Shown: one piece after another, positions 48,701 to 60,700 of the stretch
How the letters are laid out: every line of letters begins with the position of its first letter
How positions within the stretch are numbered: position 1 is the stretch's first letter
NCBI RefSeq assembly: GCF_019649055.1
Contig: NW_026570224.1
Coordinates: 1,984,001-2,048,000, forward strand
Reading direction: 5' to 3'
Source: Paramacrobiotus metropolitanus
Lineage: Eukaryota; Tardigrada; Eutardigrada; Parachela; Macrobiotidae
Length of the DNA: 64,000 bases
The notes under the pieces: generated by a model
The model's database searches: none
Seen by the model: only the letters and a program-made list of their open reading frames with translations
Told to the model about the DNA's origin: nothing
Translations under genes and position numbers: made by a program

Positions 48701-51700
48701 TCCAGCATAACGCGACCGCAGACATTCGTCCGTGATGCCGTACCGGTTCTTATCGAAACCCCGTCGGTTTACCATGAAAAACGGACAGAAGTGCACACAA
48801 TGCATCCGACTGAAATTCCCGAAAGAGAACGCCTGGTGACCGCCAATGAGTTCATCGAAGAAACTGCTGACCGCGAGGTCCCAAAGCGGACCAGTGTGCG
48901 CGATTTGGTGACATCCTATGAGACGGTATCACACACGCGCCAGCCGACGGAGCCGCATCCATCGACGCCCATGGAAGTCGAAGAAGTGATCTCCAGCAGG
49001 AAGCGACCTTCGCCGGTAGAGCATACCGTTGGCGCGCCGGATTATGATATGAAAGTGCATGCTGCTAAACGCCCGGTGTTACCTTTTGCCACAGCAGAGC
49101 ACATGGAAGAAAGTATATCAAAACGGAAATCAGAGAAACCTGCCCCCTCGGACACGGTAGTGCGGCGATCAGTGTCTCCGCCTCCCATTCTGGGTGAGCT
49201 TGAACATGTTGAGGAAACCATTGTTCGGCGAACTGAGCGGAAACCGCGCAAGCCAGAGCAGGATACAACATTCGAGGTATGTTAGTTATTTTTTGTTTGA
49301 CATAGGTAACAATTCCAGATATATAGCTACTGGATACAGAAGATTATCTAAAGACTTCCTAATAACGCCGTGTTAACTTTTCACTGTGCAACAGGAGACT
49401 TTGACGCATCCGGTCGGAGAAGCGGAGCCCCTCGTGCGGCCACTGGATCGGCCAGGTTTCGATATCCGCCACTCATCAGGACCACGAGATATCGACATTG
49501 GGCTGGTGGATGAAAGGGAAAGTGCAATGATAAAATCAGTGACCGTTCGACCGGAGCATCTCCACGCTCAGTCAGTTGACGATGTCTCGGAAACGACACG
49601 CCGACATAAAAAACTTTCTCCAGAGCGCGTTTCGACAGTCAAAACAAAATCTGAAGTTGTGCACGTGGAGCACGTGCCGGGCACAGTTGTTGTAAGTCAC
49701 AAGGTCGGGCATACAAATTTGTATTTTGAGAGCTACGTCAATCTTTGGACATTAAATCACGGTTTGCTTGTAGACTGAAGTGCCAGTGGAGGAAAAGACA
49801 AAACGGAAAGCGCGAGCAGAAGCACTTGTGGAAACAGAAGACTCCGCACGCCGCAGCCGGTCACCAGTTTTTGAACAAACTGAAGAAAAAGTGCATAAAA
49901 TAAAAATGCCGAAAGCATCCGAAGAAGGAACGAACATGATATCCACTTCAAAGGTCACCGAAAGCCCAGTCACAACTGCCGTAACTCACGACAATATCCA
50001 TATTTCCGAAATATCACATGTGAAATCACGCCCGGAGGAAATTTATCACCGCGGAGGACATCGGGACGATATTTTTATTGGTATGGAAGATTTTCGTCCA
50101 AGTGAGATATCGGAAACATCTCGCAAGGAGCTCCATTCAGAAACCGTTCACCCTCGCGATTACGATGTTGTCACGGGCAAACGTCATGCAACACCGGTTA
50201 AAGAGCATTTGCAGGAGCAGGTGATTAACGTCGACAACCTAGCGTCAACAGAAACTCGGCCACGCGAAGAATCCGCTAAAATATCTGCCTCTAAATCGCG
50301 TTCCCCGGTGTTCGAGCATCTCGAGGAAACTGTGAGTACTTTTACCGTCAAACAACCAGATGAGCGAGGATCGAAGAAAGTGACGGACATTGCGCGGGAG
50401 GAAGAAGAGATTTCTCGTCTGCAACAAACTCGGTTAACCGGGGATGAAGCGGTACACACCGTTGCTGTTCGAGCTGAAGGCGATGCAGTTCACCATCATG
50501 GAGGCTTCGGTGAGGTCGACCGATGGGGTCCTGGACTCGAACTCGTGCCTGAGCCAGAGGACGAAACTGATATCCGGCAACTGCATCCCGTTCAGCAGTC
50601 AGTCGATGAGCACGTCGTGGAAACCGATCAGACAGCGAAAAAACAGAAGCCACGGACTGTGAAGATTCGCGAAGAAAGCGTGCTGGTGGAACACCGGCCA
50701 TCTTCCGCTCTGAGTGAAATACACGAAGCGCAAGTTAAGCCTGTTGCGCCGGTTGTTATTCGTGTGCCGAAAACTGGCGAAGCAACGATGGAGAGTCTTC
50801 AGGAAAGCATAGTGACTACAAGAACACCCCGAGAGATAGAACAGCAGCTTCCTGCACCACAACAAGAAGTGCGCTTTGAAGAAGAATCGGCCCACAGAGT
50901 TCGAGACGAAACGATTTACCATCACGGAGGGTTTGGCGATATCGATAGAAGTGGCTATGGACTGGAACTGGCGCCGGGAACACTGCATGAAGAAAGCCTG
51001 CAGGAAAGAAAGCCCGTACAGCAGCGCTCTTGGGAGGAGGAAGTCACGCATGCCGAACGAAAACGCAGTCCTCAACGGGAAATTGCGAAAATCCACGAAG
51101 AAAATGTGTTTATTGAGCACCGGCCGTCCTCTCCAGTCCCTGCAGAGGTATCCCACGTCCGGCAAATATCTGCTAAGCCAGCTCCTGTGCGAGCGCCAAA
51201 ACCTATTGAACCAGCTATTGAAAGCCTCGAAGAAAGCGTCGCCGTCACGAAAATTCCTCGAGAACGGGAAGAACTACAACGGGCGATACCGAGTGCCGTC
51301 TCGTTTCACGAAGAACAGATGGGTCGAGACGTAGCGCGTGTGAGGTCAGCTGAAGCAATTCGCCACCACGGAGGATTCGCTGATATTGACCGTTGGGGAA
51401 ATCTAGGCGATGGAAGGGAAATCTTCTTGGAAGGACGTGAAACTGTCGCCAAAGCCAGCGTTCCCGTTGTTACCCACGATGAGGCCCGACAGCGGCAACG
51501 AAGTCCCGTTAAGACCGTAAAGGTGAAGGAAGAGAGCGTGCTGGTTCACCGAACAGCCTCTCCAATGAGAGACACATTTGAGACGGTTCGCAGCGTTGCA
51601 CCGGTGGTTGAAGCTGTTCCCGCTCGAGCACCGAAGCCCAGCGAGCTCACCCTAACCCAGCACGAAGAATTTGTTACCAAAGAAAAAGCTCCGGTAAGGG

Positions 51701-54700
51701 CCCCTGCCGTACCTGAAGCCGAAAGTGGGCCGAAAAAATCGCGATCCAAAACGGAAAAGATCACACATTTTGTCCCGTTGTCGGATCGTGGATTCGAATC
51801 GAAGCTGTTCAGCCCCACTTCTAAGATTCGAGAGAAAATTTACCAAGCAGAACAGGAAACTTCGAGTGTCAGCAAAAAGGTTAAAATCTTCGAAGACGAA
51901 AGTGGAATTGAATTTGGCCGTGCAGCCGAAGAGCGGATGGCGGAGCTGCAGTCGACAAGAAGTGGACCAACGATGACCTCGGGTGGACAGAGTGCCGATT
52001 CGAAGAAGCGGGAAACATCAGCATTTTCATTCTTAACCAAACAGAAATCTATCGATGAAATGGAAGTGCGTCGAGAAAAACCGCTAACAATCCTGGAGTC
52101 CATGGGAATCAAAAATGAACCGGTTATTCAAATGGAAACCGTACCTGCACAAACTTTTGTACCACAGTACGTCATTCCGCACGAAAAACGGATTTCTTCG
52201 CGTTCTCGCGAGCGAGAAACTTTGCAGGAAACCATTACCAAAACGACCACAGCGCCTCGTTCGGATGTCGCGGCGGGTCAACGTCCATCACGGGCTTCAT
52301 TATTTGAGCTGTGGCATCGAACAACCCCCCGGGATATTGACATTGCTACCGTTGACCTTGATGAACAGCCGCACCGACACAGGGAGGACGAAGTCAGCAC
52401 GCGAGCGGTGACCCCTGCCAGTGAAAGAATTCCAAAGTTTGTTCGGATGGACGAGGGCGTGGTTGTCCAGCAAGCCCGCTCAAGCAGCCGAACGGAAAGC
52501 GAGACTTCACTGGAGGGTATCCTACGTCGCTCTCCATCGCGCGGCTCGCCCACATTGAAAACCAAGTCCGAAACTGTCCACGTGGAAACGAGAAGGACCC
52601 CGAGCCCGAATATCAGTAAAGAAGAGCACTCGTTTTCGTACGAAACAGGCAAAGAAAGTCGTCCCAGAACGCCGCCGGTGGAAAGTCTCAGTGAAAGCAT
52701 CCGCACCCACCGAGTCGAGAGAACCAAACAACTAGGATCGGAAGTCAAGAAAGTAATGTCCGGCGGAACCTCAACGGTGGTGAAAGCGGAAGGAGAACCT
52801 GCAAAGGTCACGAATGCGCCTCCGACTCGATACATCCAAGATATTGAAACCCCGTGGGTAGCAGAAGAACGACCGGACAGCATGCTGATCCGCCACAGAA
52901 CAGGGGTTCGCGATGACTATATCGGCGGCTTCGGAAGTGACACTGAAGCGGAGAAACCCGTGGTTAAGCCGCGGAAGTCTCGGGAGCGATCCGTGGAACG
53001 CTTGGAGGAAAGTGTGTCGGAAGTCTCCGTTCCGTCATTGGCCAAAACCCGACATCGATCACCGGAAGTGCAGTTGGAGCATATGGACGTCGTGCGGCCT
53101 CTTGACCGGCATGCGCAGGAAATACACACTGTGACTCCAGAAGTACAGCCCACTCGGGCCGACAGAAGTGCATCGAAGAAGGTGCTGGTCGAAGAAACTG
53201 TTGTTGTTACCACGAGAACATCTGTCAAACCACCTGTTGCGCCCGTGTTGGAAGAGGACCAGCGACAGCGCAGAGAACACGTTGCCGGTGATGAATATCG
53301 CATTGAAGAGAGCCAGTCACTTCCACGACCAGATGGGCGCGATGTTTGGCACAGAGCTGGACCGCGGGATATCGATATTGCCACGGTCTCAATACCGGTA
53401 GTACATTCTCACCGAAAGGAAACTGTAGAAATGGTAAGCTAAAAACAGCAATCATGGACGGCTGCCTTTGACTTGCAATTATTTTCGGATCCATAAACCG
53501 AAACCGCTACCTTCGTACACAACTACGAGTATTTGATATTATAATTTGTATCAGTATGGAAGAGTTATTTATCAACTTTAATGATATTTAATGATCAAGT
53601 TTATTTATTAAGTTATTCTGTATATTGTCTGAATAAATTAAAGCAGTTTTACTCAGCTGCGATCACCTTAAATTTTAAAGAAAGATGCTTTAACGTTGCT
53701 ACGACAAGCGACCGGTCAGCTATTTTTAGTAGGCACATCGTCTAAAGTGAAATTGCGTAGTGCTAATGATTACACGCGTACCATCAAAATAATTGTCGGA
53801 TTAACGGTACAATTTTCAAAATAATAACCATGATGTTAGTATGAGTTGGTTGCATAAGCAAGTATGGTTATTTTAACCGGGTAGACGCTTTACGTATGCG
53901 CTTTTGCGAAAAGGTAACAATATGGTTTTCCATTCTGCCAGCAGAAGACGTACGTAACAACTGGTATGTTTGTTCAATAAACAAAAGTATTTTAAAGCAG
54001 GTATTCTTGCTACGTTAGAGGCTGCGCATTGCTTACGAAGCGGTAACCTATTGTTGACTGCACAATGCTGATTGTGAGGAGGTTGCTACCGCTATGGTTG
54101 AGTCGGTCGAGTGATTTTACTTGATCAGTCTGAACATTCCATCGAAAGTGTTCCGAGTTTTATTGCGTGTTCAAGATACGCATAATCATAACATCTCAAG
54201 TTTTCCTTTTTTATGCTTAGTTTTTTCTTCTGTTTCCCTGCAATATACGGTAAATTATGTATGGTGTGAATTTTATATGATTTATTGGGATTATGATTGA
54301 ACCGTTTCATTGAGATGCGATTTAATTAACTTGTGATTTTTAGGTTATACGGCCAAAGGAAAGCGAAGAAGAAACAGTGAATATCCGACACGTCGCCTCT
54401 GTGCATCGGCCAGTTGAAACGCAAGAGGATCTTGCTGTTTCAAGTGCAACGAAGCACCGTCCAGCGGAAGAGCGTGTGGAAGAATTTGTTACGCGTAGCC
54501 GGGAACCGCGAGTACGACCGGAAGCAGTCGAACATGTGACCGGAATTCCCGACAGGGAGATTGTTCATGAAGACGAAACCAAAGCGAAAGCAAAGGCGAA
54601 ATCTCAGTCTGATACTTATGGTATGTTTGTTACCTGTTATCGCAAATCACACCAGTTATACGGTGACAGGATATTGCATTTATTAAGTGCGTATACACGT

Positions 54701-57700
54701 ATGTTTATTTCCGATAGTTTGTTGTGTCCGTAAGTAGAGAATTGTATCTTTGTGCTTGATTTATGACGATTTTGTATTACCAAAATTCTAGAGATTCATG
54801 GTAAGTCGTCTGCTGAGCATCCACCGATATCATCAGTAACCGAAAGAACATTCACGCACGTTGTGGACGAGCCGCCGACTGTTTCAGAGAGCAGCTCCTC
54901 CAAAGAAGACTCCACAGGCAAGAAGTCAGGTGTTTTAGGCTTTCTGCGTTCAGGTAAAGGCAAGAAAGAGGAAAATGCCGCCAAATCTAAATCGACCGCC
55001 ACATCGTTTAAGCAGTCCACTGCAACAATCGGCTTGACACCGAAAAGGGAAGACACTAGTGTTTCTGTCGAAGAATTAATTTATGGATCGAAAAAGTCAT
55101 ATAAGGAAAGTCAGGAATCGCGCAAAGTGGACACGACAGATGTTGTGACATCCAGTGATCTTTCTGTTAATCGCGGAAGCTTGTCTCTGATTCGTCATCA
55201 CCCAGGATGTGCCGACAAAGACTGGGAACCGGCAACCGGTAGATCGCCTCCAGTGTCGGTGAGTACTTCCCCAGAGGAACGATTGATCTCGACAACTGTT
55301 GCTGGTTATCCGGCTGACGAAGAGAAGCGTCCATCATCTCGGACATCTATTGGCCTGCCAAGTTTCATCGCGTTTGACCGGCCCGAAAAGACGCCCAAAA
55401 CTGCGAAGACAAAGAAGGAAAAACGAATCTCCGCTAGTTCCACTTCTGGCCGTTCGACACCGTCGTCTTTCACATCCGCTACGATCTCTGATTCGGAAAT
55501 GCCGGCTGTGTCCAGTCAAAGCACTAAAACTAAAACAACCAAAGTCAAGCAGATCTCCATTACCACGGAAAAGAAAACCTCGAAAGCCGGGGGCAAAGTC
55601 ACTAGAGAGGAGATATTTGAGGATATTATGTTTACTCGTCCTCCCTCTCGTAGAGATAAGCTGGAATATGTCGTGAACATTTCAGCATCATCGGAACGCG
55701 AGACACGGAACTTAGCCGAAGATCCCACGATTTCACCCCGGCAGCTCGTTACGCCAGAACCAACAAGAGGCGAACTGGTTGTACCAGAATACGGTAGCAG
55801 CGACAGCGCTAGTCCAACATTCGATGAGTATTTTACCGTTCCAGTCGACAATTCTCAAAGTAATGTTTCGCCTGAAAATGAAACGGTCTCGGTTACTGTT
55901 ACACGGACGCAGGTACGCGAAGTCGGATTGGAGGATCGTGATTATGCATCGGATCGTCGAACGACACTGGAATTTTTACCGGAGTTGTATCCCCAACCGA
56001 GCATTGTTGCCGTAACGGAACCGGCTTCACTGACGGTCGTCAGAGACGTCGAAACGGTTGTCACTCAGACTGTGCGTGATTTTCAACCCGATAGGAGGAC
56101 GTCATTGGAATTTCCGGTTGGGTCAGTTTTACCGCGTCAGAAGGTAATCAGCAGTATCGAGGAGTTACCATCGAAAAGTCCAGAAGAACGCATCATTCAC
56201 AATGTGGGCCTGAGTGACAGAAATTACGAAGCTGAACGGCGTACGTCGCTTGAGGTTCTGCCAATTGCATTTGACAAAGAAAAATCGGATTCCCATCAGA
56301 TGCAGACTGTACCTGCAGAAATCGCTACGGCAACAGTTGTGCGAGCCGCTGAACCAGATTTTGCGCCCGATCGACGAACATCTCTCGAATTTAATCGTCG
56401 AGTTGTGACTGGTGTTCCCTCTGAAGAAAAAATAACGGAAGCCTCGGAAAGCGAAGCACTGCAGCGCCCGGAAAGATTAATCCACCATACCGGACTTAGC
56501 GACAGAAATTACGAGCCGGAACGACGCACGTCGTTGGAATATCTTCCTGCTATCCCACAAAGTGTTCAGAAGATTCCAGCAGTTGCCACGGTCGAAGAAA
56601 ATCTGATTTCCGAAACGACATCCACGGAAGTGATCAATTTCGAAGTGGATAGAAGAACATCTCTTGAATTCAGCGGCCGAGTTGTGGCTGGCGTTCGCTC
56701 TGAAAAAACACCACCTGTGACCACCGTACATGAACCCCTGCAGCGCCCGGAAAGAGTTATTCATCACACTGGATTAAGTGACCGTAATTACGAGCCTGAA
56801 CGGCGCACTTCTTTAGAGTATCTGCCGGTTGCTCCACAAGCAGTTGCCCAAACTCCAGCGGTTGCGATCATTGAAGAGAAAATCGTTACAGAAACGAGAT
56901 CTGCTGAAATCATGAATTTCGAAGCGGATAGAAGGACGTCCCTCGAATTTACGGGACAGAAGCGCGTGGGTCAACCAGTTAAGGAAGTTCTGCATGAAGA
57001 GGTCATCACGCAGCGGGTCAGAAAGGTGGACAACGTTGCCCTTTCTGAGCGGCAATACGAAGACGATAGGCGAACATCGTTGGAATTTCTTCCATCGTTG
57101 CCGGTTGTTCACCAGCAAAAAGAAGAAGCAATTGTGGAAGAGCATCAGTCAACGTCTGATCTGCCAGTGCCAGCTGAAATTATCTTTACGCCGGAGCGAA
57201 GAACATCGCTTGAGTTCAATCAGCCCATCCGACCATTATCGCCGGCACAAACTCCAGTTGAAGAAAAAGAGCCAATTACCACGAAAACCGTTGTGAGGCA
57301 CGACATCACTTTAAGCGACCGCAATTACGAAAGTGACCGACGTACATCGCTTGAATTTCTTCCTGAGCCAGCAGTTGCGAAAAAACCTCAAGAGGCCGTC
57401 ATCATGGAGGAAGTTACTGATGTGGCACCGGTCCCTGCCGACACTTCCCGATTTGAAGGGGATCGACGAACATCGTTAGAGTTCTTCACACAACAAAAAG
57501 CTAAACCACCCATTACAGCTGAAAGTATCGAAGAAACCGTGCACGTTGAGCATAAGCATCGTATCGTTCATAATGTGAATCTTGGTGATCGGGATTTTGA
57601 GCCGGAGCGTCGTACGTCTTTGGAATTTCTTCCGGAGGTGCAGGTTACTCGAGTTCGGCCGGAACCAATCGTGGAAGAAACTGACATTCCACAAGTTGCG

Positions 57701-60700
57701 TCCATAGAAGAGCCTTCTTTTGCTTTTGAGAGGAGGACATCGCTCGAGTTTTCCCGTGATCGACCAGTGCGTCCACCGCGGTCAAAGCAAACAGAAGTCA
57801 CAATCGACGAAGAATCAGTTGGTCACGCACAACAAACTATCCGCAGTGTACACCATGTGTCTTTAGAGGAGCGCAGTTTTCAACCGGAAAGACGAAGCAC
57901 ACTGGAATTTCTGCCAAGCTTGCCGCCTGCTCCTACAAAACTTGAGACTGTGTCCGTTGAGGAAGTAATTGTGGAAGTGCAGGAAACACCCAAAGTTACT
58001 AGCTTTGACCGAGATCGAAAAACATCTCTGGAATTCGATTATGTCCAACGATCAAAATCTCCTGCCAAAAATCGCATTGAAATCACGGAGGAAGAATCGA
58101 CAGTCGCTAAAATATTACCTAAATCGTCGCACGAGAGCATGGAGAGTCAAACACAAAGGTCGCCGCAGATTTCTGAGGAAAGTAATGAAGATGTGGTGCC
58201 GCGAGGTCGTCCGAATTCTGTTGGTCATCGCAGCGGCATCAGTGACAATGAATTGGCAATGTTCCCACAGTATCCCGCATCGTCGCCACAGCTGCTCTCT
58301 GAAACATACCCTGCAAAGGCCATCCAGCCCTCAGGTATTGTTTGCTGGGTGTGAAGAAAACAAGCTTTGCATGACCATGCATGCACTGCTTTCACTGCCA
58401 CAGCATGCGCGCACCGGTTTGCACTGCACTGGGATTTGGGGGTGTGAATGCACAGCTTCGGGAGAACACAGTTTAAAAAGCCATATAAAATTAGGCGTTT
58501 GTCGTTGTTGCTGCAAAATTCGCGTATTTAACTGTGTAACGGTTGGTTCATTCATTTTTGTATTATAGAACATGTCGCAGAAAGCACGACCACCACAAAC
58601 GTGCGCCCGGCGGAAACTGTTCACGCAACGACCGGAAAACCCGCCAAAGTGGAAGAAACAGCAGCTCAGAAAATCCGTAAAGACAGACCGCTTACGGTCG
58701 AAACGGAATCTGTCTCTACAGTTACGACGTCGACGGAGAAAGCACCCAAAGAAAAGAAAAAGAGCGGCCTTTTTGGTCTGTTTAAGTCCGGCAAAAAAGA
58801 TAAGAAAAAATCGGAATCGGAAGCTGTCACTCGCGTGCGAGATGTTACGGAAGAATCCACTGAACGGAGAGAATCCGTTTCTTCCTCCACGGCGTCGTCA
58901 GTGAGTAGTGCGCGTGAGATTCAGCCACCGGCTGAGACAGAATATGTGGAAGAGACAGTGTTACCTCCCCGCGAACGCCCGGAAAGTGTACGGCATCGAA
59001 GCGGGCTTTCCGACGACAGAATTGCTAACTGGACTGATCCTTTCCGTGCGGCGAAGGAAGTTCCAGTGACGGCTGTAATGCAGGAGGAACACCGTGTGGT
59101 GACGAGAGCAGATGAGACATCGTCATCTGAATCTGAGACAGACGAAACACATTCGGCGACTGAGCGGAGAAAAGTTCGCACGAAGAAGAAATCAGCGCCA
59201 GAAGCCCCAACTGTCGTTCGAAGCGCTGAGCACGTGGTTGAGTATGAAATTCCAGAAGTGACAGAAAAGCCGGTTGCGCCGGTGCGCACTCATAAAGCAG
59301 TAACCGTTGAAACGCTGGAGACTGGCCATGCGGAGGAGTATCTTGAACCACGTCTGCGCCCGGAACAAGCGTCGCATCGTGCTGGCATGTCGGACCTGGC
59401 AATGGACGATTATGCCATTGAACGGCTGAGAGTGTCGCCATCTGCTGCACCGATTGAGACTGAGCGCGAAGTCATATTTACCTCGAAACCGGGGCGCGAA
59501 ACGGTAAGGATTTTGTTAGACTGGAGTTTTGATTTGTGGAAAGGAAAATACCATAATATAAAAATATTTAAATTTGGTTAACTCAAACCCGATATTAATA
59601 TTCATGGATAGCCTTTTGTACTGTACAGGAAACCATAGTTCGCGAAGTATCCCCGGAGATCATCCAAGCAGAGCATGAAACAGTAACGGAATTTACTGTG
59701 CCCGAAGCAAAAGAGCGGAAAAAGTCTAAGAGTATTTTTGGACTCTTCAAGCGCAAGTCATCCAAGACTGCCGAACCAGAGGTGACAACGGAGACGCACG
59801 TTTCCGAAGTTGTGGAGTCCGAACTCTCACCAGGTGTGCAACAATATCAGACTAAAACAGAGGAGTTTATTGGTCCGCCTCAGGAGCGGCCTACATCAGT
59901 GCATCACAGAACTGGGCTAACTGACAACGACATCATTGATCAGTTCCGGCACGTAGCGCTTGTTGAAACAGCGGAAGAGAAGACTGTTACTCTTCGGGAA
60001 GCACCAACTGAAGAAGTCCGCGTGACTGAACAGCACCGAACAAAAGCCATACCAGCGGAAGAAATCGAGCAAGAAACAGTCGTAATCGATGAATCCGAAC
60101 GGGAAAAGGTCAGCAAATCGAAATCGAAAGGAATATTTGGCTTGTTCAAATCGAAAAAATCCAAAGAAACGACTGCAGAGTCAGTGACAAAAGTGCGCGA
60201 TGAATCGGAATTGGAGCATATAGAACGCACGCACCCAGAAGTGTTCCAACCGGTGCAACTGGAAGAGCTGACCGGTCCGCCACGAGAACGGCCCGACTCC
60301 GTAATTCACCGAGTCGGTTATCCTGACTCGGAAATGGAACGATACATACCTGCGGAAACGGTGGCAACGCCGAAGCCAGTGAGCGAAGAACATATATCGG
60401 AAACCGTTGTGCGTGATGTTAGTGAACCAGTCAGACGCAAAGACGTCGAGCAAGTCCAGTCGAGAATCGTCGGCGAAACCCTGGAAGTGGTGCATCCATC
60501 AAAATCAGTTGTGCCGGTTCTGATTGAAGCAGAATTACCACCTCGTGACCGCCCACATGCGGTCGAGCATCGCAGCAATCTTTCCGATATGGAGTACGAA
60601 AGCATCAGCCGGCAGTATCCTGGTGAAGTACGTACAGAAGTTGTCGAAACCACGCGAACCCATCCGCATGCGGAAGAATATCTCGACGAAACGCTGCTTG

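Noticed and set aside
46771-53494. Many long minus-strand frames opposite the nesprin-like exons
   Set aside because: They are shadows of the GC-richer, low-complexity coding exons; the + strand frame is supported by splice phase and repeats.
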